In this document: piece by piece, positions 15,229 through 24,829 of the stretch
How the letters are laid out: the number at the start of each line of letters is the position of its first letter
How positions within the stretch are numbered: the stretch's first letter is position 1
Source: Frigoribacterium sp. CFBP 13712
Lineage (GTDB): Bacteria; Actinomycetota; Actinomycetes; Actinomycetales; Microbacteriaceae
Assembly: GCF_014842255.1 (NCBI RefSeq)
Contig: NZ_JACYVH010000001.1
Location: 89,264 to 153,263, forward strand
Reading direction: 5' to 3'
DNA: 64,000 bases
Translations under genes and position numbers: made by a program
The notes under the pieces: generated by a model
What the model was told of the DNA's origin: nothing
Seen by the model: the letters and a program-made list of their open reading frames with translations, nothing else
Database searches by the model: none

Positions 15229-18030
15229 TCAGACCCGCGGCTTCTCGACCATCTCGATGGTCTCGATCTCGTCGCCGATCTGGATGTCGTTGAACTTGCC
15301 GAGACCGATACCGGCCTCGAAGTCCGTACGGACCTCGGTGACGTCGTCCTTGAAGCGACGGAGCGAGTCGATCGCCAGGTTGTCGCCGACGACGACGCCC
15401 TCGCGGATGACCCGGGCCCGGGCGTTCCTGGTGATCGTTCCGGAGCGGACGATGACACCGGCGATGTTGCCGACCTTCGACGAGCGGAAGATCTCGCGGA
15501 TCTCGGCGACACCGGACTGCTTCTCTTCGAACTCGGGCTTGAGCATGCCCTTGAGCGAGTTCTCGATGTCTTCGAGCGCCGCGTAGATGACCGAGTAGAA
15601 GCGGACGTCGACACCCTCGCGAGCAGCGCGCTCGCGAGCCTTCGTGTCGGGTCGCACGTTGAACCCGATGATGACCGCGTTGTCGACGGTCGCCAGGTTG
15701 ACGTCGCTCTCGGTGACCGCACCCACACCGCGGTGGATGATGCGCAGCTGCACGCTGTCGTCCACCTCGATCTTGAGCAACGACTCCTCGAGCGCCTCGA
15801 CGGCACCCGACACGTCGCCCTTGATGATGATGTTGAGCGCTTCGACCTTGCCCTCTTCGAGTGCGCGGGTGAAGTCCTCCAGCGAGATGCGCTTGCGGGC
15901 CTTGGCCAGCGAGGCGTTGCGCTCGACGGCTTCGCGCTTCTCGGCGATCTGGCGGGCCGTGCGGTCCTCCTCGGTGACGAGGAAGGTGTCACCGGCTCGC
16001 GGGACGCTCGACAGACCCTGCACCAGCACGGGGCGGCTGGGGTAGGCCTCGAGGACGGCCTCGCCGTTCTCGTCCATCATCGCTCGGACGCGGCCGTAGG
16101 CCGTGCCGGCGACGATGGCGTCTCCGACGCGCAGCGTGCCCGACTGGATGAGCACCGTCGCGACGGCACCGCGTCCCTTGTCGAGACGGGCCTCGATCGC
16201 GACACCACGAGCGTCCTTGTCGGGGTTCGCCCGCAGGTCGAGACCGGCGTCCGCCGTGAGGAGGACGGCCTCGAGCAGCGCGTCGATGTTCTTGTTGTCG
16301 CGCGCCGACACGTCGACGAACATGACGTCTCCGCCGTACTCCTCGGCGACGAGGCCGTATTCGGTGAGCTGCTGACGCACCTTGGCCGGGTTCGCACCCT
16401 CTTTGTCGATCTTGTTGACCGCGACCACGATCGGCACGTTGGCCGCCTGGGCGTGGTTCAGCGCCTCGACCGTCTGCGGCATGATGCCGTCGTCGGCCGC
16501 GACCACGAGGATCGCGATGTCGGTGACCTGCGCACCACGGGCACGCATGGCGGTGAACGCCTCGTGACCGGGTGTGTCGATGAAGGTGATGGCGCGCTCG
16601 ACGCCCTCGTGCGGTGCCCAGACCTGGTACGCGCCGATGTGCTGGGTGATGCCACCGGCTTCGCCGGCGACCACGTTCGCATTGCGGATCGCATCGAGGA
16701 GTCGCGTCTTACCGTGGTCGACGTGACCCATGACCGTGACGACGGGAGGACGGATCTGCAGGACGGACTCGTCCTCGTCCTCGAGCTCCTGCTCGAGGTC
16801 GATGTCGAAGCCCTCGAGGAGCTCCTTGTCTTCGTCTTCGGGCGAGACGACCTGGATGTTGTAGCCGAGCTCTTCGCCGAGGACCTGGAAGGTCGCCTCG
16901 TCGAGGGACTCGGTCGCCGTCGCCATCTCACCGAGGTGGAAGAGAACGGTCACCAGGTTGCCGGGGCTCGCGTCGATCTTGTCGGCGAAGTCGCTGATCG
17001 AGGCGCCGCGACGGAGACGGACGATCGTGCTGCCGTCGCCACGGGGGACGCTGACGCCACCCAGCGACGGAGCCGAGCGCATCTCGAACTCGGCCCTCTT
17101 CGTCCGCTTCGACTTGCGGGCCTTGCTCTTGCCGCCACCGCGACCGAAGGCACCGGCCGTGCCGCCACCGGGGCCACGACCGCGACCGCCGCCGCCACCG
17201 GCGGGACGGGGCGGGCCGAAGCCGGGGCGGAATCCGCCTGCAGCGCCGGGAGCGCCGCCACCGGGACGCTGGAACCCGCCACCGGCACCGCCGGGACGGG
17301 CACCCGCACCGGCGGGACGCTGGCCGAAGCCGTTGGGACGGGGGCTGGCACCGACGCCGGGGCGGGGTGCACCGGGACGAGGGGCGCCGGGACGCGGAGC
17401 CATCGGGCGCGGGCCCGCTGCGCCACCGGGACGCGGCATGCTGCTGGCCGCACCGGAGCCTGCGGGACGGGGGGCGCTCGGCCGACCCATGCCCTGGTTG
17501 CTCGCGAACGGGTTGTTGCCGGGACGGGGTGCGCCCGGGCGCGGTCCGCCGGGCTTGGGGCCGGCGGCACCGGGCGTGGCGGTGTCGGCGGCGGGTGCGG
17601 CCGTGTCGTCTTTCGCCGCAGCGGCTGCGGCGCGCTGCGCCTCGGCCTGAGCCTGGCGCTCGGCGACGGTCAGCGGGGCCACGGGCGCCGGAGCAGCCTC
17701 GACGTCGGGCTCGGCGACCGGGGCGGCAGCCGGTTCGGGCTCGGCCACCGGGGGCTTGGGGGCAGCGGGGCGGGGACCGCCGGGCTTGGGTGCCGACGAG
17801 GCCGGAGCCTTGGGGGCCGCCGGTGCAGCGGGTGCGGCCGAGGATGCAGCCGGCGTGGCGGCGGGCTTGGCGGCGCCGGCGAACGCCTGACGCAGCTTGC
17901 GAGCCACGGGGGGCTCGACGCTGGAGGACGGGCCCTTGACGAACTCGCCCATCTCCTTGAGCTTCTCTAGTGCGGTCTTGCTGTCGATCCCCAGCTCGCT
18001 GGCGATCTCGTGTACGCGTGGTTTAGCCAC
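15229..18030 (-). CDS. infB: Translation initiation factor IF-2
   Basis: This 933-residue GTPase delivers initiator tRNA to the 30S subunit. The first IF2-N domain is at 1-52. Residues 55-320 are a long Pro/Ala/Gly/Arg-rich linker typical of actinobacteria. A second IF2-N domain precedes the G domain, which has GHVDHGKT near residue 435, DTPGHEAF and NKID. Beta-barrel and C-terminal fMet-tRNA domains follow. Translation starts at GTG 18030, where the protein reads [24 protein letters not shown] lies just upstream and is abutted by a hairpin whose loop is also AGGAG. Confidence 0.97.
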   Translation of the reverse strand: MAKPRVHEIASELGIDSKTALEKLKEMGEFVKGPSSSVEPPVARKLRQAFAGAAKPAATPAASSAAPAAPAAPKAPASSAPKPGGPRPAAPKPPVAEPEPAAAPVAEPDVEAAPAPVAPLTVAERQAQAEAQRAAAAAAKDDTAAPAADTATPGAAGPKPGGPRPGAPRPGNNPFASNQGMGRPSAPRPAGSGAASSMPRPGGAAGPRPMAPRPGAPRPGAPRPGVGASPRPNGFGQRPAGAGARPGGAGGGFQRPGGGAPGAAGGFRPGFGPPRPAGGGGGRGRGPGGGTAGAFGRGGGKSKARKSKRTKRAEFEMRSAPSLGGVSVPRGDGSTIVRLRRGASISDFADKIDASPGNLVTVLFHLGEMATATESLDEATFQVLGEELGYNIQVVSPEDEDKELLEGFDIDLEQELEDEDESVLQIRPPVVTVMGHVDHGKTRLLDAIRNANVVAGEAGGITQHIGAYQVWAPHEGVERAITFIDTPGHEAFTAMRARGAQVTDIAILVVAADDGIMPQTVEALNHAQAANVPIVVAVNKIDKEGANPAKVRQQLTEYGLVAEEYGGDVMFVDVSARDNKNIDALLEAVLLTADAGLDLRANPDKDARGVAIEARLDKGRGAVATVLIQSGTLRVGDAIVAGTAYGRVRAMMDENGEAVLEAYPSRPVLVQGLSSVPRAGDTFLVTEEDRTARQIAEKREAVERNASLAKARKRISLEDFTRALEEGKVEALNIIIKGDVSGAVEALEESLLKIEVDDSVQLRIIHRGVGAVTESDVNLATVDNAVIIGFNVRPDTKARERAAREGVDVRFYSVIYAALEDIENSLKGMLKPEFEEKQSGVAEIREIFRSSKVGNIAGVIVRSGTITRNARARVIREGVVVGDNLAIDSLRRFKDDVTEVRTDFEAGIGLGKFNDIQIGDEIETIEMVEKPRV

Positions 18031-18039
18031 AGTTCTCCT

Positions 18040-18060
18040 GTCTCGGGCTCCTCCCGAGAC
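18040..18060 (-). promoter_or_regulatory. infB: infB leader hairpin with an AGGAG loop
   Basis: On the minus strand GTCTCGGG-AGGAG-CCCGAGAC forms a perfect 8-bp stem whose five-base loop is itself a Shine-Dalgarno sequence. The stem ends directly against the true ribosome-binding site AGGAG that precedes the GTG start at 18030. It could act as a ribosome standby site or a protein-binding regulator. No T tract follows, so termination is unlikely. Confidence 0.5.
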
Positions 18061-18105
18061 GGGAAGAGCCTTCAGTTCTGGACGGGTCTCATTTCGAGCC
18101 GCTCA

Positions 18106-18408
18106 TTAGTTGTCCATGTGCCGTTCAGCCTGTTCTGTCGTGGCTACTGGTCGTGCAGCGGTGATCCGCGTGAAATAGGCGCGGAGCTCGTCGATGTCGG
18201 GTTCGGAGTCGAGGCGGAGTGCACGGCGGAAGGCCCTGCGCTTCGCTGCCGACTCGAACGCGTCGATCGACGGCGTCAACCACGCACCCCGCCCGGGGAG
18301 CGACGCGGTCGGGTCGACCACGAGGCGTCCGTTTCGGGCGACGACCCTCACGAGTGAGGATCGCGGAGCGCGCGCTCGAGTACCGATGCACGTTCTGACG
18401 GGATCCAC
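18106..18408 (-). CDS. ylxR: YlxR family RNA-binding protein (DUF448)
   Basis: This 100-residue protein lies between nusA and infB, the usual position of ylxR. The N-terminal signature PVRTCIGTR matches PxRTCxGCR except that the second cysteine is Thr. The downstream VRVVARNGRLVVDP and the GRGAWLTPSIDAFESAAKRR segment are typical of the fold. YlxR proteins bind RNA and have been linked to RNase P in Bacillus-group bacteria. The GTG start gives MDPVRTC. The start is 110 bp from the nusA stop, with a duplicated nusA tail in between. Confidence 0.88.
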   Translation of the reverse strand: MDPVRTCIGTRARAPRSSLVRVVARNGRLVVDPTASLPGRGAWLTPSIDAFESAAKRRAFRRALRLDSEPDIDELRAYFTRITAARPVATTEQAERHMDN

Positions 18409-18454
18409 CTTACCCCCTCGGGTCGTCGGATACGAGACGCACGGTCTCGGCGAT

Positions 18455-18486
18455 TCAGTCGTCGGCGAGGATGCTGTCGGGCTGGA
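18455..18486 (-). repeat. Duplicated 3' end of nusA
   Basis: These 32 bp match 18519-18550, the last codons of nusA, at 30 of 32 positions, 64 bp further downstream. In the nusA frame the copy would read QPDSILADD and a stop, against QPDSILEDD in the gene. It is a partial tandem duplication in the nusA-ylxR gap with no coding role that I can see. Confidence 0.8.
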
Positions 18487-18518
18487 CGGCTCATCCGTGT
18501 GACCGGATCGCCATCCGC

Positions 18519-19508
18519 TCAGTCGTCTTCGAGGATGCTGTCGGGCTGGATGTCGATCCGCGCGCCCGTCAGCTTCGCGGCGAGGCGGGCGTTCTGGCCC
18601 TCCTTGCCGATGGCGAGCGAGAGCTGGTAGTCGGGCACGAGCGCGCGGACGGCCTTCGTCGCCTTGTCGATGACGAACGCCGACGACACCTTGGCCGGCG
18701 ACAGGGCGCTGGCCACGAAGACGGGCAGGTCGCTCGAGTAGTCGACGATGTCGATCTTCTCGTCGTTCAGCTCGGTCTGCACGGCACGGACGCGCGCGCC
18801 CATCTCGCCGATGCAGGCGCCCTTGGCGTTGACGCCGGCCTCGGTGGCGCGCACGGCGATCTTGGTGCGGTGACCGGCCTCGCGCGCCAGCGACACGATC
18901 TCGACGACGCCGCTCGCGATCTCCGGCACCTCGAGCGAGAACAGCTTGCGGACGAGCGACGGGTGCGTGCGCGAGACCGTGATCTGCGGCCCCTTCGTGC
19001 CCTTGCTCACACCCGTCACGTAGACGCGGATGCGCGACCCGTGCACGTACTTCTCGCCCGGCACCTGCTCTTCGGGCGGCAGGATCGCCTCGATGGTGCC
19101 GAGGTCGACGTGCACCATGCGGGGGTTCGGCCCCTGCTGGATGACGCCGGCGACGATGTCGCCCTCACGGCCCTTGAACTGGCCGAGCACCTTGTCGTCG
19201 CCGATGTCGCGGAGACGCTGGTTGATCACCTGCTTGGCGGCGAACGCGGCGATGCGACCGAAGTCGCTCGGGCTGTCGACGGACTCGCCGACGACCTCGC
19301 CCTCCTCGTCGCGCTCGATGGCGAAGACGGACACGTGGCCGGTCTTCCGGTCTAGTTCGACGCGAGCAGCCGGAACGCGGCTCTCGGGCTGGTCCGTGTG
19401 CTTCAGGTAGGCCGTGAGGATGGCCTGCTCGATGATGCCCACGAGCTCGTCGAAGGGAATTTCACGCTCGCGCTCCATGAGGCGCAGCACACTCAGGTCG
19501 ATGTCCAC
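18519..19508 (-). CDS. nusA: Transcription termination/antitermination protein NusA
   Basis: The 329-residue NusA binds RNA polymerase and nascent RNA. The N-terminal domain begins MDIDLSVLRLMEREREIP. The S1 domain starts at about residue 110 (GDIVAGVIQQGPNPRMVHVDLG). Two KH domains follow, with RTHPSLVRKLFSLEVPEI and IGKEGQNARLAAKLTG. There are no C-terminal acidic repeats, as expected outside proteobacteria. The GTG start follows GGAGG with six bases of spacing. rimP, normally directly upstream, is absent: only a 156-bp gap with a terminator separates nusA from proS. Confidence 0.96.
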   Translation of the reverse strand: MDIDLSVLRLMEREREIPFDELVGIIEQAILTAYLKHTDQPESRVPAARVELDRKTGHVSVFAIERDEEGEVVGESVDSPSDFGRIAAFAAKQVINQRLRDIGDDKVLGQFKGREGDIVAGVIQQGPNPRMVHVDLGTIEAILPPEEQVPGEKYVHGSRIRVYVTGVSKGTKGPQITVSRTHPSLVRKLFSLEVPEIASGVVEIVSLAREAGHRTKIAVRATEAGVNAKGACIGEMGARVRAVQTELNDEKIDIVDYSSDLPVFVASALSPAKVSSAFVIDKATKAVRALVPDYQLSLAIGKEGQNARLAAKLTGARIDIQPDSILEDD

Positions 19509-19610
19509 TGAGGGCCTCCACTATTCAGATCTGCAGGCTGCACGCGCGGTGGCGCACACAGCATCCCCCTACGGTACCCGAGTGAGGGGCGACCGCGGGA
19601 CGGCCGGCCC

Positions 19611-19660
19611 GGTCGACCCCCGCCTCCTGGGCTCGGAGCCGAGGAGGCGCGGGTCGACCG
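19611..19660 (-). terminator. proS terminator built from an inverted pair of the dispersed motif
   Basis: The arm 19637-19660 (contains GAGGAGGCGCGGGTCGACC) pairs with 19611-19633 (GGTCGACCCCGCCTCCTGGG) across a three-base loop. There is one bulged base and one mismatch in a stem of about 23 bp. The right arm has an exact motif copy at 19641-19651 and the left arm a diverged one. It lies 5 bp beyond the proS stop. Confidence 0.82.
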
Positions 19661-19664
19661 CCGC

Positions 19665-21428
19665 TCAGACGGTGCGGGGAGCCGAGAGGGTCGCGACCGC
19701 CTCGGCCACGGGCACGGGGGTCCGCTCACCGGTGCGGCGATCCCAGAGCTCGACGATCCCCTCGCCGGCGGAGCGTCCGACGACGACGATCTGCGGGACG
19801 CCCAGCAGCTCGGCGTCGCCGAACTTGACCCCGGGCGAGACCTTGGGGCGGTCGTCGTAGAGGACGTCGAGTCGATGCGCCTCGAGATCGGCAGTGAGCT
19901 TCTCGGCGACCTCGAACACGACCGGGTCCTTACCGGTCGCGACGACGTGGACGTCGAAGGGCGCCACGTTCGCGGGCCAGACGAGCCCCTTCTCGTCGTT
20001 GTTCGACTCGGCGATGACGGCCAGGATGCGGGTCACGCCGATGCCGTACGAGCCCATCGTCACCGTGGCCTGCTTGCCGTTCTCGTCGAGCACCTTGAGC
20101 CCCAGCGCCTCGGCGTACTTGCGACCCAGCTGGAAGACGTGGCCGATCTCCATGCCGCGCGCCGTCTCGATGGGACCGGAGCCGTCGGGGGCGGGGTCGC
20201 CCTCGCGCACCTGGGCGGCCTCGATGACGGCGTCGGGGGTGAAGTCGCGACCGGCGACCAGACCGGAGACGTGGACGCCCTGGCGGTTCGCCCCGGTGAC
20301 CCAGGCGGAGCCCTCGACGACGCGGGGGTCGACGACGTAGCGGATGCCCGAGTCCGACTCGAGTCCGAGCACCTGCGGGCCGAGGTAGCCCTTGACGAGC
20401 ACGGGGTTCTTCGTGAAGTCGGCGTCGCCCGCCGCGTCGACCTCGGCCGGTGCGAACGCCACCTCGAGTCGCTTCATGTCGACGTCGCGGTCGCCGGGCA
20501 GCCCGACGACGACGAGCTCGCGCGAGCCGTCGAGGTGACTGAGCGCCACGACGACGTTCTTGAGCGTGTCGCCCGCCGTCCAGTCGCGGCCGTCGGCCCG
20601 GGGGTGGCTCTCGTTGAGCTGGTCGACGAGCGACGCGATCGTCGGCGTGTCGGCGGGCTCGAGCTCGTGCGCCTCGGGCAGACCCTCGAGGGCGATCGAC
20701 TCGGGCACGACGGTCGTGAAGGCCTCGACGTTGGCCGCGTACCCGCCCGCGGAGCGCACGAACGTGTCTTCGCCGACGGCCGTCGGGTGCAGGAACTCCT
20801 CGCTGCGCGAGCCCCCCATCGCCCCGGCGTCGGCCTTGACGATCACGTACTCGAGACCGAGTCGCGTGAAGATGCGCTCGTAGGCGTCGCGCTGGGCCTG
20901 GTAGCTGGCGTCGAGACCGGCGTCGGACACGTCGAACGAGTAGGCGTCCTTCATGGTGAACTCGCGACCGCGCAGCAGACCGGCCCGCGGACGGGCCTCG
21001 TCGCGGTACTTGTCCTGGATCTGGAAGAGCGTCAGGGGCAGGTCTTTGTACGACGAGTAGAGGTCTTTGACCAGCAGCGTGAAGGCCTCTTCATGCGTCG
21101 GCGCGAGCAGGTAGTCGCCCCCCTTGCGGTCTTTCAGGCGGAACAGCGCATCGCCGTACTCGACCCAGCGGCCGGTGACCTCATAGGGCTCGCGCGGCAG
21201 CAGAGCGGGGAAGTGCACCTCCTGAGCGCCGGCGGCGGTCATCTCGTCGCGGATGACGGCCTCTATCTTGGCCTTGACCCGGAGACCGAGCGGCAGCCAG
21301 GCGAACACGCCCGGGGCCTGGCGTCGGATGTAGCCGGCGCGGACGAGGAGCCGGTGGCTCGTCACCTCGGCATCGGAGGGATCTTCACGGAGGGTGCGGA
21401 CGAAGAGCTGGGAGAGGCGTGTGGACAC
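19665..21428 (-). CDS. proS: Prolyl-tRNA synthetase
   Basis: This is a 587-residue bacterial-type class II synthetase. The start is [21 protein letters not shown]. Motif 2 includes the [31 protein letters not shown] region, shown here by its core [10 protein letters not shown]. The editing insertion (about 220-400) is present. Motif 3 is [13 protein letters not shown], and the C-terminal anticodon domain is complete. It is the first gene of the minus-strand run toward nusA and infB, but its own terminator follows directly, so it is probably a separate transcript. Confidence 0.97.
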   Translation of the reverse strand: MSTRLSQLFVRTLREDPSDAEVTSHRLLVRAGYIRRQAPGVFAWLPLGLRVKAKIEAVIRDEMTAAGAQEVHFPALLPREPYEVTGRWVEYGDALFRLKDRKGGDYLLAPTHEEAFTLLVKDLYSSYKDLPLTLFQIQDKYRDEARPRAGLLRGREFTMKDAYSFDVSDAGLDASYQAQRDAYERIFTRLGLEYVIVKADAGAMGGSRSEEFLHPTAVGEDTFVRSAGGYAANVEAFTTVVPESIALEGLPEAHELEPADTPTIASLVDQLNESHPRADGRDWTAGDTLKNVVVALSHLDGSRELVVVGLPGDRDVDMKRLEVAFAPAEVDAAGDADFTKNPVLVKGYLGPQVLGLESDSGIRYVVDPRVVEGSAWVTGANRQGVHVSGLVAGRDFTPDAVIEAAQVREGDPAPDGSGPIETARGMEIGHVFQLGRKYAEALGLKVLDENGKQATVTMGSYGIGVTRILAVIAESNNDEKGLVWPANVAPFDVHVVATGKDPVVFEVAEKLTADLEAHRLDVLYDDRPKVSPGVKFGDAELLGVPQIVVVGRSAGEGIVELWDRRTGERTPVPVAEAVATLSAPRTV

Positions 21429-21472
21429 CGTTCCAGTTTAGGGGCGCACCCGGCGGCGGCGACGGTCGGGGC

Positions 21473-22297
21473 TCACCAGGGTCGCCCGTCGTACTCCCCC
21501 GGGTTCTGCTCGTAGTACCGCTGACGGTCGTTCTCCTGCTGCTGGTCGCGCTGGCTCTGCTCGCCCTGCTCGCGCAAGCGGTCGAGGGGGTCGGCGGACC
21601 CGCTGCCGCCTCCGTCCCCCTCGTCGGCGTCACCGCCCTCGGGCTCCCCCTCGTCGCCCTGCTGCGGGTCGCCGCCCTGCTGCTCGCGCTGCGCCTCCTG
21701 CTCCTTCTCGCCGAGACGGCCGTCGGCCTCCTCGAGCGGTTCGGACGTGTCGGGCGCTCCCTGCTGCTCTGGGGGCTGGAAGCAGCCCTCGGGAGCCTCG
21801 TCGATGGCCTTCGCCCCTTCGAGGAACAGCGCCTCGGCGTCGTCGTACCGGAGTTCGAGCAGCGCCGCGTCGCCCTGCGCCTCGATGGTGAGCACGAGGT
21901 CGGTGCGGATGACGCACGAGATGGTCGGGTCGTCGGGTGCCAGCTCGAGCGCGGTGCCGAACTCGCGCCGGGCGACGTCGAGCACGCCGATCTGCGCGTA
22001 GCCGGTGCCCCGGTCGAAGTGGTGCACCCAGGGCTCGACGAGGTTCGCCACGCCGAGCGGCTCGCTCAGCGTCGTGCTGCGCTCGTAAGCGCGGTCGTCG
22101 TAAGCCCACTGCGTCAGCCCCGCGAAGACGGGCATGCTGAGCAGCTTCAGCGCGACGAGCAGGACCACGAGCACCACAGGCAGCGACCAGCCGAGCAGTC
22201 GTCGTCGGAGTCTCCGTCGATAGGCGGTGATCCCGGCGTCGTCGAGCGTCGAGGGGCCGCGGTCGTCGACGGGCGGCGGCCCGAGCAGGGCCGTCAT
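21473..22297 (-). CDS. Membrane-anchored TPR-like protein of the MoxR/VWA module
   Basis: The 274-residue protein has one transmembrane segment at about 36-57 and then a tetratricopeptide-like region (YAQIGVLDVARREFGTALELAPDDP and the matching acidic helix pairs, about 95-165). It ends in a long Gln/Glu/Gly-rich tail with DPLDRLREQGEQSQRDQQQ. This is the architecture of BatC/BatE-type partners in aerotolerance-like MoxR operons. Its ATG overlaps the VWA gene stop by four bases, placing it last in the operon. Function is inferred from context only. Confidence 0.72.
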   Translation of the reverse strand: MTALLGPPPVDDRGPSTLDDAGITAYRRRLRRRLLGWSLPVVLVVLLVALKLLSMPVFAGLTQWAYDDRAYERSTTLSEPLGVANLVEPWVHHFDRGTGYAQIGVLDVARREFGTALELAPDDPTISCVIRTDLVLTIEAQGDAALLELRYDDAEALFLEGAKAIDEAPEGCFQPPEQQGAPDTSEPLEEADGRLGEKEQEAQREQQGGDPQQGDEGEPEGGDADEGDGGGSGSADPLDRLREQGEQSQRDQQQENDRQRYYEQNPGEYDGRPW

Positions 22298-23358
22298 GAT
22301 CTCGACCTCGTCGACGGGACCGGAGCCGGGGAGGCGCGGGTCGGCTCGTCCCGCCGCCCCCCGCGGATCTCGCCGAGCGCGCGCAGCACGAGCGCGATGT
22401 CGACGAGCACCAGCAGGAAGAGGGGCACCGCGGCGATCCAGTACAGCTCGGTGACGTTCTCGGCGCGGGCGTCGGTCGAGGTGACCCGCCCGTCGCGCGC
22501 GTCGGCCACGGCGGAGTCGACCGGGGTGGCGGCGTCACGGTGCACGTACGGGACGCCGAGCTGCGTCGCGATGGCGCCCAGCGCCTCCTCGTCGATGCGG
22601 GACACCGCGTCGGGCGAACCGGCCCGCGTGCCGTCGACGATGTACTCGTCGGCCGAGTAGTCGTCGCCGTAGCCGTCGAAGACCTTCATCCGCCCGCCCT
22701 CGTCGGTGCCGTAGCCGAAGACCGCTCCGCCGTCGACGTCGCCGGCGGCCTCGTCGAACGACTCGGGTTCGGCGTCGGCGGTCTGCTCGCCGTCGCCCAG
22801 GTAGTAGACCACGTTGGCGCGTCCGGGGTCGGTCTCGCGTGCCTCGGCCAGACGCTCGGCCAGGAGGTCGTTCGCCTCGCTGATCGAGCTGCCGGTCGAG
22901 TAGTACGTGATCTCGCGGTTCATGACCTCCACGGCCGTCACGACGGCCGCCGCGTCGTCCGTGAGCGGGGTCCGCAGCACGGCGGTGCTGTCGAACGAGA
23001 TGAGCGAGAACCGGGCGCCAGCCAGCTGCTCGGCGATGGCCGTCACGTCGGCGCGCACGCCGTCGAGTCTCGGCTCGCCGTCGCCCCAGTCTTCGGCGGC
23101 GATGCTCGACGTGGTGTCGACGACGAAGAAGACGTTGAGGTCGGCGGACGACGCCTGCGCCGACCCGCCGGGCAGCCCCGGCCGCGCCGCGATCACTACG
23201 AGCAGACCGACGACGACCAGGCGGCGCGCCCAGGCGGCTGCGAGCCGACGACCGCGCCGCTCGGCCACGACACGCCAGACCGCGAACCCGCCGAGGAGGA
23301 CCCCGGCGACGGCCAGCAGCCACGTGGGGAGAACGGGGTCGAAGACGATCGACGTCAC
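22294..23358 (-). CDS. VWA-domain membrane protein (BatB-like)
   Basis: This is a 354-residue protein with two N-terminal helices (about 10-26 and 45-62), a von Willebrand A domain and a C-terminal helix near 312-330. The metal-ion-dependent adhesion site starts FFVVDTTSSI, so the first motif is D-x-T-x-S rather than the common D-x-S-x-S. It overlaps genes on both sides by four bases. VWA proteins of MoxR modules are thought to be clients or partners of the AAA ATPase in envelope assembly. Its C-terminus contains EPTRASPAP, from a diverged copy of the dispersed DNA motif. Confidence 0.8.
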   Translation of the reverse strand: MTSIVFDPVLPTWLLAVAGVLLGGFAVWRVVAERRGRRLAAAWARRLVVVGLLVVIAARPGLPGGSAQASSADLNVFFVVDTTSSIAAEDWGDGEPRLDGVRADVTAIAEQLAGARFSLISFDSTAVLRTPLTDDAAAVVTAVEVMNREITYYSTGSSISEANDLLAERLAEARETDPGRANVVYYLGDGEQTADAEPESFDEAAGDVDGGAVFGYGTDEGGRMKVFDGYGDDYSADEYIVDGTRAGSPDAVSRIDEEALGAIATQLGVPYVHRDAATPVDSAVADARDGRVTSTDARAENVTELYWIAAVPLFLLVLVDIALVLRALGEIRGGRRDEPTRASPAPVPSTRSRS

Positions 23359-24356
23359 AGCCGCACCCGCCAGAGGAGCACCAGGGCGGCCAGCGCCGCC
23401 ACGAGACCGGCGATCGCGAGACCGACGGGGTCGTCGGTGACCACGAGGCGCCGGGCGCCGGTGAACAGGCCGGCCTCGCGCGCGTCGATCTGCTCGACGA
23501 TGCTCGCGACGCTCGTGTCGTCGTCGAGGGCGTAGTAGGCGCCGTCGGTCGCCTCGACGGTCGTCTTGAGCTCGGTCGCGACCTCATCGGCGACGGCGTC
23601 GGTCGAGTAGTCGGCCGGGTTGAGGGCGTAGACGCGGACGTCGCGGTCGGTCGCGAGCTCGCCGGCCTCGGGCAGGGTGACGAGCGCCTCGCCGTTGACG
23701 TAGTTGTCGGTCGCGAGGATGACCGAGCGGGGTCTGGTGCTCTCGCCGTCGTCGTCGAAGCCGAGCACGCACGAGGCCAGACCGTCGCCGATCAGACTGG
23801 CCCCCTCGCCGAGGTCGGTGCCCGACCAGTACCGCGTGCCCTCTTCTCCGACGGTGTCGAACGACTGGCGGTAGAGCTCGAGCTGGGTGCGGACGAAGTC
23901 GTAGTCGTCGGTCAGCGGGAAGGCCGTCACCGACGAGCTGTCGAACAGCGAGAGTCCGATCCGCTCGCCGTCGAGCCCCTCCGCCAGCCGACCGAAGGTC
24001 TCGACGATCTGCGAGTCGACCTCGGTCATCGACCCCGAGACGTCGAGGCAGAGCACGATGTCCCGCTTGAACGACGGGGGCTCGACGACGTCGACGCTGG
24101 AGACGCGCGACGCGAGCAGCGCCGCGACCCCGCCGAGCCCGACGAGGGCCACCAGGGTCGCGATCAGCACCAGCCGGTAGCGGGCGACGAGACGGCGGTA
24201 GACGGGGAGGCGCGTGAGGCGTTCGCCGTGCGCCACGGGTGTGCCGAGGCGCCGCAGCCGATCGCGGTCGCCGCGCCGACGGCGGACCACCAGCACGGCC
24301 GCGACCGCCACGACGACCAGCAGCACCGGCGGCATCCACCAGAAGATCAGCCCCAC
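23355..24356 (-). CDS. VWA-domain membrane protein (BatA-like)
   Basis: The 333-residue protein has helices at about 8-24, 58-84 and 312-330 with a VWA domain between them. The MIDAS motif is canonical (LCLDVSGSM), with a second threonine/aspartate loop at SGTDLGEGASLIGDG. The GTG start gives MGLIFWWMPPVLL. The gene overlaps the DUF4381-like gene upstream by 10 bp and the second VWA gene downstream by 4 bp. Two adjacent VWA genes after MoxR, DUF58 and a small membrane protein are the standard Bat-type arrangement. Confidence 0.83.
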   Translation of the reverse strand: MGLIFWWMPPVLLVVVAVAAVLVVRRRRGDRDRLRRLGTPVAHGERLTRLPVYRRLVARYRLVLIATLVALVGLGGVAALLASRVSSVDVVEPPSFKRDIVLCLDVSGSMTEVDSQIVETFGRLAEGLDGERIGLSLFDSSSVTAFPLTDDYDFVRTQLELYRQSFDTVGEEGTRYWSGTDLGEGASLIGDGLASCVLGFDDDGESTRPRSVILATDNYVNGEALVTLPEAGELATDRDVRVYALNPADYSTDAVADEVATELKTTVEATDGAYYALDDDTSVASIVEQIDAREAGLFTGARRLVVTDDPVGLAIAGLVAALAALVLLWRVRL

Positions 24357-24829
24357 GTCCGCACGACCTCTCGGGCGGTCTCGAGGGCCCGGGCCGGGTC
24401 CCCCGGGTGCAGGCGCTGGAAGGCCGGCGGGTAGAACTGCTCGACGGCGCCGGTCAGCCGTGGCAGCTCCGTCTCGCGGAGGTCGGCCAGGGTCATCACG
24501 TGCGTGTCGACGCCGTCGGTCTCGTGCACGAAGAACCGGAGCAGCAGACTCAACCGCGAATGGACGGCCCGTTCGTCGAGCTGACCCCGCTCGGACGCCA
24601 TCGCCACGTCGTCGATCAACCCGAGGTAGCGGGCTCGCAGCGACGGGAGATCGACCGCGGGTCGACCCCGGAGGGCGAGCCGTGCCTCCGGAGGGAGCCG
24701 CCGGGCCGTGAAGCGCACGACGAACACGTACCAGCCGGCGATCAGTGCCAGCAGCAGCACGCCCACGATGGCGTAGAGCAGCCAGCCCTGGTACTGGTAC
24801 GGGCCGAAGAAGCCGTTATCGTCGAGCAC
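24347..24829 (-). CDS. Membrane protein of the MoxR/VWA module (DUF4381-like)
   Basis: The 160-residue protein has a single helix at about 15-37 (LLYAIVGVLLLALIAGWYVF). A cytoplasmic helical domain with the pattern ARYLGLIDDVA, LSLLLRFFVHE and AVEQFYPPAF follows. It resembles the DUF4381 proteins that sit between DUF58 and VWA genes in such operons. Role and partner are unknown. It overlaps the DUF58 gene by 14 bp and the first VWA gene by 10 bp, so all are translated from one message. Confidence 0.7.
   Translation of the reverse strand: MLDDNGFFGPYQYQGWLLYAIVGVLLLALIAGWYVFVVRFTARRLPPEARLALRGRPAVDLPSLRARYLGLIDDVAMASERGQLDERAVHSRLSLLLRFFVHETDGVDTHVMTLADLRETELPRLTGAVEQFYPPAFQRLHPGDPARALETAREVVRTWG

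Noticed and set aside
17000-17900. Repetitive DNA inside infB as a repeat element
   Set aside because: It encodes the normal Pro/Gly/Arg-rich linker of actinobacterial IF-2 in frame.
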